Positions 11,260 through 28,049 of a DNA stretch of 64,000 nt are shown in pieces. Each line of letters opens with the position of its first letter. The stretch's first letter is position 1. This DNA comes from Pelobates cultripes (Eukaryota; Chordata; Amphibia; Anura; Pelobatidae): NCBI GenBank assembly GCA_933207985.1, contig OW240915.1, positions 266,247,360 through 266,311,359 of the forward strand, given 5' to 3'. The position numbers and the translations under genes were made by a program. The notes below the pieces were generated by a model, which ran no database searches, was not told where the DNA came from, and was given only the letters and a program-made list of their open reading frames with translations.

Positions 11260-11701
11260 TTAAAGAACCCTAAAGCACTTCAGCTTGTTGAAGTGCTTTA
11301 TGTGTGAAGAGTATGTCATCTTTTTTCATCTTCCAAAATTTTATTTATAAATTAACTTTGTTACACTCCCCAACTCTCCCCCCCCACACACACACACACA
11401 AACACACAAACACACACACATCTGTCAGATAACCAATTCTGTTAATTTCAGGTTTCTTAGCTCATTGAGCTTCCTTGGGAAGTCTGTGATTGGACATCAA
11501 CAGCGGCTCTGGGCTGGGTTAGCTGCCCAAAGGCTTCTTGACAGTGAAGTTTTGGGCAGCTGTCTTTAGATAATGGACATATCTGGACATAGATATATCC
11601 CTAATAAAGAAAAACACAATACAGGTTTTTATTGGAGGTATATATCTACTCAACATTGATTTATATCTTTCTTAGTTTTGGCCAGTGAAGTGTCCCTTTA
11701 A
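11260..11701. mobile_element. T2/Kolobok-type MITE
   Basis: The 442-bp segment begins TTAAAGAACCCTAAAGCACTT and ends AAGTGTCCCTTTAA, matching the TTAAAGGRR termini and TTAA target of the amphibian T2 MITE family. A CA-rich microsatellite (11378-11421) lies inside. Confidence 0.7.
11378..11421 (+). repeat. CA-rich microsatellite
   Basis: A C run followed by an imperfect (CA)n tract with two interrupting A insertions. Confidence 0.9.
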
Positions 11702-18260
<6,559 letters not shown>

Positions 18261-18268
18261 GTAAGGAG

Positions 18269-18624
18269 TAGTGATGTCCCGAACGGTTCGCCGAACGGTT
18301 TGCCGCGGACTCATCATTGAGTAAACTTTGACCCTGTACCTCACAGTCAGCAGACACATTCCAGCCAATCAGCAGCAGACCCTCCCTCCAAGACCCTCCC
18401 ACCTCCTGGACAGCATCCATTTTACATTCATTGTTTAGCTGCATTCTTAGTGAGCTGTCCAGGAGGTGGGAGGGTCTGGGAGGGAGGGTCTGCTGCTGAT
18501 TGGCTGGAATGTGTCTGCTGACTGTGAGGTACAGGGTCAAAGTTTACTCAATGATGAGTCCGTGGCGAACCATTTGTGGCGAACCGTTCGTGAACCGTTC
18601 GGCGAACCGTTCGGGACATCACTA
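18269..18624. mobile_element. Fold-back hAT-type MITE, copy 2
   Basis: The 356-bp element starts TAGTGATGTCCCGAAC and ends with the exact complement GTTCGGGACATCACTA, between perfect 8-bp duplications GTAAGGAG (18261-18268 and 18625-18632). Its arms share the interior words CATCATTGAGTAAACTTTGA and CCAATCAGCAGCAGACCCTC with copy 1 at 8064. It has a longer stem (AGACCCTCCCACCTCCTGG) and a different terminal motif (CCCGAAC rather than CGCGAAC). Confidence 0.88.
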
Positions 18625-18732
18625 GTAAGGAGGTTTACACAATTCTTATCTGTATTAATCTTCAGAAAGATCTGAGATTTTAGCAACAACGGTTCTAATT
18701 TTAAATCACAGTGAAATGATATGGTGTTTTTA

Positions 18733-20117
18733 GTTTAAAAGCATTTTTATTGATTTGAAGTACAGGAAATAACATAGACATGACATGATAATCTCGATAA
18801 ACATTAAAGTCGAAAAAAGACAATAGGAGTATGTAACATTCAACAGATTAGGAAACTTGTGAATAAGTCAAATGTAACACTACAACCATAGTACAATGAG
18901 AGAGAATCCATAACGACTCCTGGCACCATCAGACCAGTGGATCTAGGTAAATGCCCATTATAATTGAATTGGTTACTACTAATCGGGCAGATATGTCTTA
19001 GAAAGCATACATTTAAAAAAGTAGAACCAAAATCAAGGGTCACAAATAAATGGCATGGAAAAAGAGACTGAGTACAAGGCATAGAGAACAGTCTAGAAGA
19101 TGAAAGGATGCCATAAATAAAGAAAAAGGTGCATAAAGAAAGAGGAGGAGATAGGGAGAAAGGAAAAAAAGAAAGATGAAATCATGTGAAAAGGGGAGGT
19201 AGAGGGTAAAGGTATCGTCTTTGCCAGCATCACATCATGTAGGATGACTGCTGCAACAAATCACCGAAGGGGAAGTTTCAATCATGAGTATTAAGGCATG
19301 GACACAGCCACCATCACTCCATGCAGGGCAACCCACCAGCGACAAATTGCTGCTATGTTTAGTATTAATCATGAGCATCCAGGTACTTAGCAGCCTTTGG
19401 GGAAGAGAGTAATCCCAACCAGTAAAGCCATTTCTGGGCATAGCATTCCCTATCTCAGACCATTAGAAGCACATAGTCCTCACACTGCCATATTTCCTTA
19501 ATGTCCTCAATTGATCAAGCCACAGAGGGCTGTGTGACTAACACCAAAAAAGCGTGATGACCACCTTTGTCACATTCAGCAGCTGAGGCACAACCAAACC
19601 TTTGCATGTCTGAAATGGGAGTTGCATATGATGTAGCAACATTGCCACAAGGATGAAAGCCAGGGGTTCATCAGGCTGACTCTCAAGCACAGAGTAAACT
19701 TCTTTCCGGAAGCCTTCAATTAGATAACAGCTCTACCAGATGGGGAGCAGATAGCCAACAGTGAGAAGAGGAATGGCGGATTATGGGCATGAATAGCTAC
19801 TTGAGTCCTGTATCACCTATTGCATAGTTTGGAAGAAATATCCTGCATTCAGTTAATCTTTCCACTTATTAGTGCAGGATGGGTACAGCAGGCATCCATT
19901 GTTCACCAGCCTATTGTACATCAATGAAAGGCATTGAGCTTGGAGAGGGTGGGATGTCCTTGCTAATTAAATCTTTAAAACATGGTAAGTTCTCCAGCAA
20001 GATAGTGATACTGGGGAATCCCCTTCAGGTAGTGTATATTTTGGGCACTGATGAAAGTGTGGAGACAAGTGTGAAGTGTATTAGAAAAAGGCTCCAGTAG
20101 GGTTGCCACCAAAAATG
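18733..20117 (-). mobile_element. 5'-truncated L1-clade LINE (ORF2 C-terminus and 3' UTR)
   Basis: It is flanked by a 17-bp target duplication with one mismatch (18716-18732 and 20118-20134; core TATGGTGTTTTTA). On the - strand, around 19560-19700, the words LLHHMQLPFQTCKG and PQLLNVTKVVITLFW match the C-terminal tail of L1 ORF2 proteins in amphibians. The low-coordinate end (GCATTTTTATTGATTTGAAG) has the usual look of a frog L1 3' UTR. Several stops interrupt the frame. Confidence 0.8.
19235..19800 (-). pseudogene. L1 ORF2 C-terminal tail remnant
   Basis: The segment downstream of the reverse-transcriptase domain is recognised from the pattern LLHH-(x)-LP-(x)-LLN-(x)-K followed by an aromatic-rich C-terminus (MPRNGFTGWDYSL at 19441). 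Stops and probable frameshifts break it. No polymerase or endonuclease portion is present, as the 5' end is truncated. Confidence 0.65.
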
Positions 20118-20134
20118 ATGGTATGGTGTTTTTA

Positions 20135-20690
20135 ATAAAATAAAATATAACTTAGATATTGAGTTCTATTTAAGTATATATATCAGCCTGTGTTGCAAAA
20201 ATAGAAATGAGGTAATAAGCATTTGATTACAATCAAAAACATGTGTGAAATATAATGTGTGAAAAGGTGTCAATCAAATGGTGTGGTTTCATACATTCAT
20301 GAAACCATCTTCGGATGTTATGGGGATAACTTAAAGTAGATATGCTGTTGATTAAATTTTTCAGGTGATTATATAATTATAATTGATGTCAACAGTGCCA
20401 GTGCACATGAATTAAGATTAATTAATCTAATGACACCAATTTAACTATATTGTTAGTAAGAAACCATCAGCAAGCATTCAAAGCAAACCACTCTGCCCAC
20501 TAAGAATGTCAAAAAACGGGTATTTAAAATCGTATTTTTATATGGAATCGTAACAGACACATGTAAGCAGAATACTTGCTGTGAGTTTTACCCTGCCTGT
20601 TCAGAGTTGTGGCTATGGAAAATGTAGTTTAATGAATAAAAAAACACAACTATTTTATATTAAACAATTGAAGAAGATACGCAATACAAA
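20135..20690. other. Intronic DNA, nothing firm
   Basis: AT-rich DNA between the L1 and the mariner remnant. The low-coordinate end of the mariner may extend into 20580-20700, but no terminal repeat was identified. Confidence 0.4.
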
Positions 20691-20694
20691 AATC

Positions 20695-21176
20695 ATTGTA
20701 CATGTGACAATACGCCTCAGTCCCCTTAAAGTAGGCACCTTGGGACCTCACACAGTTCTGCCAGCGTCTCTTCCACTGTTAACAACACTCTGCAAAATCC
20801 TTTGTTAGAATCGCCATCAGCTGCCTCATTGTATTTAGCTGCATCTCGTTAATGGTCTGATATCTTTTCCCTTTCAAAGGTTCAAATGTGATTTTAATTT
20901 TGTGGAAAGTCAGAAGTCGCAGAGAGCCAAATCTTTCAACAAATTTTTAACCGAAGTGTTTGTGCCACACTTTTATTTGTGCTGCCCTCATTGCATCATC
21001 TGCAAAAGCCTTCAGAATCATCCGAATAGTTTCCGTGGAGGAAAGTTTAACACAAAATTTGCTGCAGATTCATTAATTTTCTCACTCAGTAATTTTGAAT
21101 GCGATGGCCACACAGTACACATGCTCACTCAACGACGTCTAGCACCCCCACTGACTAGTACAGTGAAATCAGCATT
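20695..21176 (-). pseudogene. Internally deleted mariner-like transposase (HTH domain and C-terminal end)
   Basis: On the - strand, starting near 21170, a leader is followed by KFCVKLSSTETIRMILKAF and DDAMRAAQIKVWHKHF, the N-terminal helix-turn-helix (HTH_48 type) of mariner-like transposases. A stop follows, and the sequence then jumps to FEPLKGKRYQTINEM, NTMRQLMAILTKDF, then QWKRRWQNCVRSQGAYF. That last group is the conserved C-terminal end (W-K-R-W-C-QG-YF) of the same family. The DDE/D catalytic core is missing between the two parts, so this is a deletion derivative rather than a truncated copy. The solo LTR at 21182 is inserted in its 5' side. Confidence 0.75.
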
Positions 21177-21181
21177 GTTCA

Positions 21182-21703
21182 TGTGACGGTAGTCACCATC
21201 ACTGGGGATGGAAGACAGACACTATGGGTGGGCTCCCAAATTCCTTTTGTGTTTTGTCACATTGTGCCTATTATTTGTGCAGGGCATGTTGAATGTATTG
21301 CTAGTCTGTGCATCTCCCCCTCCTCCCTTTTTCCTGTCCTATTGTTTCCCCAGCAGGGCGTTGTCCCAGGCACACTGCCAGACCAGTTTAAACTAGCTGT
21401 TCTGTCCCTCCTCATTCTCCCATCAGCCCTTGCTATTGTCTGACCCCACCCTTCCTTGTACTATAGTAATCTATGTAACCTATTGTATGTAAATGAGGCT
21501 GTTGGGGGCTTAAATTATGTGTGCTGTATTCATTGTTTAACCTTCACCATGTGTCGTCTGGTGTTTGGTCCAGGGTGGAAAAGGCCCTAAGTGATCCCAG
21601 TCAAGCCTCGGCGTCTGGGTCTGAAGTGTTTCAGGGTCCCTGATAGCAACAAGGAAGCAGACTTGGCGGAGGTACTCGGTCGGAGTACTGGAGCTCCGTT
21701 ACA
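21182..21703 (+). mobile_element. Solo LTR of a Ty3/gypsy-like element
   Basis: The 522-bp LTR starts TGTGACGG and ends CCGTTACA, and is flanked by a perfect 5-bp target duplication GTTCA (21177-21181 and 21704-21708). No internal region is present, so it arose by LTR-LTR recombination. It is not closely related to the gypsy LTR at 1161. Orientation is inferred from the pyrimidine-rich middle and could be reversed. Confidence 0.85.
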
Positions 21704-21730
21704 GTTCACACAAGCTCATTACAGTTCACT

Positions 21731-21732
21731 CT

Positions 21733-21763
<31 letters not shown>

Positions 21764-21981
21764 CTTATATAACATAACAATGGATAGTGACACCAGTTGG
21801 TTGTGGTGTGCCAGAACCGACAAAGCAGTAGGCCTGTAATAAAGAGTGCTTACCTTAGAGGGTGATGTGAGTAAAGGGAGTGGTGGGAGGGGTCACTCGT
21901 CAGACCAACAAAGGTAAAGTGGGAGAGGTTTGGTAGCTATTATAAAGGGGCCCCAAGCCCCTCCCACAACTACAGGCCCAG

Positions 21982-22021
<40 letters not shown>
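21731..22021. repeat. Two (TA)n microsatellites around unclassified sequence
   Basis: (TA)n at about 21734-21760 and 21984-22021. The ~220 bp between them are moderately GC-rich and unclassified. A short hairpin, TCCAATCTACA with TGTAGATTGGA, follows at 22023-22058. Confidence 0.85.
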
Positions 22022-22024
<3 letters not shown>

Positions 22025-22080
22025 CCAATCTACACTTTATATATAATGTAGATTGGATTAGCTTTATTAGTCTAGTAGCA

Positions 22081-22340
22081 AAGATGCCAAAATATCAGAG
22101 TATTGCATGTAATGTTACTTTTTTTATTAGACTAATAAAATACTTAAAAGTCAAGCTTTCAAGAGTTCTTCTCTCTTCCTCAGGTCTGAAGTAATGCTGA
22201 GTATTGCAATAATAATAATTCAGTAGTGCTTCAGACCTAAGGAAGAGAGGAAAACTGTTGAAAGCTTGTATTTTAAGTATTATGTTAGTCCAATAAAAAA
22301 ATATCATTACATACTGCAATACTCTAATATTTAGGCATTA
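22081..22340. mobile_element. Palindromic MITE-like element
   Basis: An imperfect inverted repeat of about 260 bp: AGAGTATTGCATGTAATG near the left end answers CATTACATACTGCAATACTC near the right, and CAAGCTTTCAAGAG and CTTCCTCAGGTCTGA answer their complements inside. The target duplication is not clear, so the superfamily is unassigned. Confidence 0.65.
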
Positions 22341-22613
22341 TATATAATAATTATAATTATATTTTAATTAACCTATCCAACCCACTTTCTTATGGTGCAT
22401 TTAAATGGCCAAACACCACCTTCCACAATGAAACTGTGTTGTGGGTCTCTTGAACAATCCTTGCTATACAGTACCTTTCATGATAATTTATATCTTCTTT
22501 GGACAAGCACTGAGTTTATGCATGATTTTTTGTTAATATACATTTTTTTCTTCATTGCAATTACTGGTTTATGATTTACTACTAACACCTTTCATTTTAA
22601 GTCTTGGTAGGAC

Positions 22614-23929
22614 CAGTGGCGGATCCAGAGCCTGATCTCGGGAGGGGCACTTGTAGATTATTTAAAGAAATAATCCAGACACAATAACTACTACAGCTCA
22701 GTGTAGTGGTTATGGTGTCAATAGTGCCGGGACCCCCTCCTAGAGTAAGTAGTCAAACCGTTTAAGAACAGTTTGACAACTTACCTGAGGTCTGCTGGGA
22801 AATGGGGTGGTAGTAGGGCATAGGAGCAGTGGTGTGTGTGAGTGGTGCAATGTGTAAGGGGTGCAGTGTGTGTGTGTGTGAGGGGGACAGTGTGTGAGCA
22901 GTGTGTGTGTGTGTGTGAAGGTTGTAGTGTGTGAGTAGGGGGGGCAGTGTATGTCAGGGATGCAGTGTATGTGTGGGACAGTATGTGTGTGTAACAGTTG
23001 CAGTGTGTGTGTGTGAATGTGGGCAATGTGTGTGTATGGGGCGGCAGTGTATGGGGGCAGTGTGTGTGTATGGGGGGCAGTATGTGTGTATGAGGGCAGT
23101 ATGTGTGCATGGGGGGCAGTATGTGTGCATGGGGGGGCAGTATGTGTGTGGGGGCAGTATGTGTGTGGGGGCAGTATGTGTGTATGGGGGGCAGTATGTG
23201 TATGGGGGCAGTATGTGCATGTGGGGGGGCAGCATGGGGGGTAGTATGTGTGTGTATGGGGGGGGCAGTATGTGTGTATGGCATGGGGGGCAGTATGTGT
23301 ATGGGGCAGTATGTGTATGGGGGGGCAGTATGTGTATGGGGGCAGTATGTGTATGTGTGTATGGGGGCAGCATGGGGGCAGTATGTGTGTATGGGGGCAG
23401 TATGGGGGGTATGTGTGTATGGGGGGGCATGTATGGGGGGCAGCATGGGGCAGTATGTGTGTGTATGGGGGCTATGTGTGTGTGTGTGTTAAGGGTAGGG
23501 GGGGCTTTTTTTTTATAATATATATCTTTATTTATTTAATTAAAAAAAACAAATATTCTATGTCCCCCCTCCCTTCTTACCTTTATTGAGGAGGAGGGGG
23601 GACATATTTTCATCCCTGGTGGTCCGGTGGGGATTCCCTGGTGGTCCCAGTGGTTACAGTGAACTCTAGCCCGCGGCAACGCTCCAAATCTCGCGAGAGG
23701 AGGACCCGGAGGAGCTGCAGACTGAGCTCCCGGGTCCTCCCTCTCCCCCGCCGGCTGTCAGCACTGTGCCTGCGGACCGGGGAGGGAGATCTCTGATCTC
23801 CCCTCCGGTCCGCAGGCACATTGCAGGGCTAGCACCTGCATGTGCTGCTGGCAGGGGAGAGGGAGACCGGCGGATTTCTCGGGGGGGCGGGCAATTGCCC
23901 CGTTCCCCCCCCCCCTGGATCCGCCAGTG
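22614..23929. mobile_element. Non-autonomous hAT element carrying a TG-rich minisatellite
   Basis: It starts CAGTGGCGGATCCAG and ends CTGGATCCGCCAGTG (one mismatch in the inverted repeat), between perfect 8-bp duplications GGTAGGAC (22606-22613 and 23930-23937). The 1316-bp body has a short unique left part, a long tandem repeat and a GC-rich right part (23590-23900). There is no transposase; long open frames on both strands come only from the tandem repeat. Confidence 0.9.
22820..23500 (+). repeat. G/T-rich minisatellite inside the hAT element
   Basis: Variable-length units built on GGGGGCAGTATGTGTGTAT, from about 14 to 22 bp each and roughly 30 copies, grading leftward into plain TG-rich repeats. 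The repetitive Gly/Cys/Val/Tyr open frames read from it, and His/Thr/Pro frames on the other strand, are not genes. Confidence 0.93.
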
Positions 23930-23937
23930 GGTAGGAC

Positions 23938-26050
23938 ATAGTTTCAGAAGGCTGAAGAAGATGGGTATAGGGATGTAGTGGGGTGCCCTCAAAGGCACTG
24001 GGAAGCAAGGATTTATTATATCTACATTCGCATTCCTAACCCACTTCCCCTTTTCTCAGTTGGATTATACTATTTAATATGTTTTGCAACAGTATCTTTT
24101 CCCACAGAGGAATCCTTTTTACCTCACGTCATACCAGAGCTGCTATGTAATTATCGCTGCTTAAGTAATTCTTCATTATACTCATTAATTTACTCCTTTT
24201 TTTTTTCTTTAAACATATATTTTCTTTGAGAGGTTTTTAATTTTTTTTTTACATTTTTTTCTACTTTCAATTGTTAAAGTTATTTTGATAACTCTACAGA
24301 TCTATAGATCTTTTAACTGAATAGAATAAAAGTTGTATTTTAGATTTTTGGGTTGTATCTTGTCTAAGTTATTTATACTTCTCCTGTTGGCCATCCGGGG
24401 ACTTAGGATCCAAGTATGCCAGCGGCTCCATATTTCTGTGAGTTTGCCCTTAACCTTGCCCTTCCCATCCTTCATTTTTCTCATGGTGGCCCTCTTGCTT
24501 CCATCTTATTCCTCACACCGCATACTCTGTAACCCTGCATCTTATTCCACACAGTGTCTCCCAGTTTCACCCTTCAATTCATTCCTTCTCCATTTTTATT
24601 TTCTTGACCTACAATGTACTGTCCACATAACAATCACTTTAATAACAAAAAAGGATTAACCCATGAAAATGTATTATTAAATCTTGAATTCCAAATAAAA
24701 AAAGAATGGACCAAGATCTACCTTATTCCTTACCCATGCCACAGTTCTCCACTATCGGTTAACTGCCCAAATACCATTTTAGGCACTGGGAGACTGGGAC
24801 AGCAGAAGACAGTCTGTATTCATTTAACTTTGTGTTGCCACTCTGGTGGATGGCGATGAGGTTGATGCAGGAACAATGCGTAGAGTTAAAGCAACACATT
24901 ATATATCCATGCCCACATTCCTTTAATAGGTTTGCTGTTATCATGCTGCACAGGAGGAGAAAGAGCAGGTATTAGTTACATTCACTGCACCGCCAATGAT
25001 CGCATTGTCAAATTCTAAGATGAAACCTGGTCGTTGCCTGGAAAAAAAAATAATAATTTTGTCTACATTATCTTTTTAATGCATTACAAAACTAAAAGCT
25101 TGTCCTTTTAATGTTTCATGCTGAAAGCGCTGTTGGATTATTAAATGACCCACTAAGTATAAGGTGATATCACTACTATGGAAATGCTGAAAATTCAATA
25201 AAATCGTGTAGAGGAGGTAGTGAAAGAGGGAAATATAGTAAATTGCTCCAAATACATAATTAAATAGCTATTACAGCTGAAAAGTGATACATTCAAGTTA
25301 TCAGATCAGCTCATCATACTGTCCTTCCAGAGAATGACAAATAAAAAAGAAGTTGAATTTCATTTTCAGGTTTTCTCCAACAGAGACAAGAACCAGTGTT
25401 TGTTTTTCAAGAGAAACAGTCAAGAGTATTTTGCATTAGCTAACTGATGGGATTCTTCATCTTCATCATTGAATTTTGGTGAACTGAAAACTGAATGATG
25501 AAATTTAATTTCCAACTAACTAAACTAGGTGCAGTGAATGCATCTGAATGGTAAAAATTTAGAGAAAAAAAAAGATGTGGAAAATTTTTCCAGTTTGGCT
25601 ATAGTTACAACTTTGCTATTTTATTTTATATTTGTCATTTTTATTCAGATTTTATTTTGCTACGTTTTACTACATTTTGGAGTTTAGTAAACAACCCTTT
25701 AGGTGAAATAACAAAAACAAAAAACTGCAGAAACTAACCTACAATGGCTGTTTAGTGAATGCATCTCTAAAAGTTTTTTTTCTTCTTTTTGTTCCCCATT
25801 TTGGGTGCATGCTATACGTGAGGCTGTCAAGGCAAAAGCCAGGTACATGAAATAAATCAGATGAAACCCATCAAGTCATATCAAGAGAGCTTTCAAAAGA
25901 GATACAATGACTTCTAAAAAGTAAAAACATAATGTACATTTTTTTTTAAAAGGTACTCAAAGGGTATTTGCACTATATGAAACTTTATAAGGTGACAAAT
26001 AAAATATTTTGAAAATAAATAGAAACAAAGAACAAATTGAAGCTGGATAG
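23938..26050. other. Intronic DNA, nothing recognised
   Basis: AT-rich, with T runs near 24196 and 24241. No exon or element identified. Confidence 0.5.
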
Positions 26051-26345
26051 TTAAAGGGATACTGTATTGCCAGGAATACAAAGCTGGCACTACCGATCCC
26101 TCTGCCTCCCTCCTCCTTCGTGCCCCTTCCTACCCAGTAAATAAAGGGTTAAAAAAACTTTATTTACTTACCTTATCCCAGAGCCGATGTCCCTCAGTGC
26201 TTGGTCGAAGCTTCGCACCTCCTCTATACCATGCCGCACATGCATTAGACCTGTTTTACATTGCAGTACTAAGTGCAAAAGGGACACAGCACCCAGACAA
26301 CTTCAATTAGCTGAAGTGATCTGACTGCCTACAGTGTCTCTTTAA
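26051..26345. mobile_element. T2/Kolobok-type MITE
   Basis: The 295-bp segment begins TTAAAGGGATACTGTA and ends TACAGTGTCTCTTTAA: inverted termini beginning with TTAAAG(R) at a TTAA target. Confidence 0.8.
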
Positions 26346-26424
26346 AGGTTGAGAGATGTAATGAGAACACTTTACAAATGTCTACTGTGAAACTGGAAGA
26401 GCAGCCCAGAGGAAGTAATAAATG

Positions 26425-27028
26425 TTAAAGGAACACTATAGGGCCAGGAACACAAACTGTATTCCTGACCAAATAGAGTTAAAATACACCATCTAGCCCC
26501 CCTGGTCCTCCTTTGCCCCCCTAAATATAGTAAAATGTTACTTTTATTCAAATCTGCTGCTCCTAGCTCTGCCCCTGATCTGCCTGCATGGCTGACATCA
26601 TCAAAAGTGCTGAACAAAAGAAGATCCCAATGCTTTCCCATAGGAAAGCAGCATTGGATTGGCTGAGACTGTCGAGGAGGGAGACCAGGAGCAGAGCCAT
26701 CACAAGCCAAACACAGCCCTTGCCAATCAGTATCTCCTCTTAGAGATGCATTAAATCAATGCATCTGTATGAGGAAAGTTCAGTGTCTCCATGCAGAGGG
26801 TGGAAACATTGAATGGCAATGCTACACACTGTGTAGCACTGCCCCAGAAAGAACCTCTAGCAGCCACCTGAGGAGTGGCCAGTGAAGTTATCCCTAGGCT
26901 GGAATGTAAACACTGCCTGTTTTCTGAAAATACAGTGTTTACAGCAAAAAGCCTGAATGGAATGATTCTACTCACCATAACAAATTCAATAAGCTGTAGT
27001 TTTTCTGGTGACTATAGTGTCCCTTTAA
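26425..27028. mobile_element. T2/Kolobok-type MITE, longer subfamily
   Basis: The 604-bp segment begins TTAAAGGAACACTATAG and ends CTATAGTGTCCCTTTAA. It shares internal blocks (GCATCTCTATGAGGA-like, TTTTCTGAAAA, GTAAACAC, CCAATCCTATGGGAAAGCA-like) with the copy that runs off the window at 63657. Confidence 0.85.
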
Positions 27029-27415
27029 CAGTAAAATAATTAAAAATCTAGCCACAAGCAACACAAAAGAGAAGAGCACTTACTAATGTGGAATGCTGCA
27101 TAGACCTCTGATATCGCCACACCAAAAATATATTTTAAATAAAAAATAATATAGCGCTCTCCAAAAATAATGTACTGTTATTTTGTTTCATACACAGCAG
27201 AAAGCACACAAACAGCAATCACAGCCAGGAGTAGCGAGAGTGTCTGAATAAAAATATTATTTTTAGTTAAATCTCACATTTTTAAGTTACATGTATCTTG
27301 ATGACACATAAGCCACTACAGGTATTTGTAGCTCACATTTTTGAATAGCAAGATTCTCAAAGAGAATCATCACAGTAACTCTGGACTACAGATTGCAGCT
27401 GTGATTAAACCACCA

Positions 27416-27945
27416 TGTTTACGGTACTTTTATCTTCTATTGGTTCGGTAGTTGAAACTACCGAACACCGACCACTCCCCTGGCTCATTAACTTCAAAGA
27501 GAACAGTCGATTTAAGTTTTATATAAAATGTGGTTTTTTTTTCTGCCTGGAGATAATTGAGTTATTACAGTATCTGACTCAATTATCTCCCAGGCAGAGA
27601 GGAGGGAGGGTGTGATGTATAGGGGAGTGCATACTTTGTAACCTTGTTGTAATTGGTTATCTTTGTGTTGGAGTCCCCCACAAGGTCCATGTGGGAGTGC
27701 CCCTTGCATAGGGACTTGCATAAACGCTAGTGTGGCACCATTAAACTTCATTCCTGTTGTACCCTTCATCTAGTCTAGGCTGATGTTTGGGTAACTGTCT
27801 ACTTGCTGGGGAGAAACTACTTAGTTGCTGCATTCATCTGGAACCATTCGAATCTACACCCGAACTGCGAGGTATAATCACACGAGCTGCAGCAGTTCGG
27901 GAGGAAATAGGCGAACGGGTATCTATCATACCAGCGTTCGTAACA
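27416..27945 (+). mobile_element. Candidate solo LTR related in structure to the gypsy LTR at 1161
   Basis: It is bounded by TGTTTACGG and TTCGTAACA. It contains the hairpin GTTCGGTAGTT/AACTACCGAAC (27443-27467), nearly the same stem as the first hairpin of the LTR at 1161. A second hairpin (CTGGAGATAATTGAGT with its complement, about 27546-27595) and a GC-richer 3' part follow. No target duplication was found, so the borders are tentative. Confidence 0.4.
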
Positions 27946-28049
27946 GTAGCATTTTCTGGTTGAAACAGAATTCCTCACAGAAAGTTATCTATAGCCGTAA
28001 TTTGCAGTCCTTTTTTTTGCTCTACATTTGCATAGAAGCTACTACAGGA

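Noticed and set aside
22781..23589. Several 75- to 220-codon open frames on both strands
   Set aside because: They are translations of the G/T-rich minisatellite (repeating Gly-Cys-Val-Tyr or His-Thr-Pro patterns) and have no coding signature.
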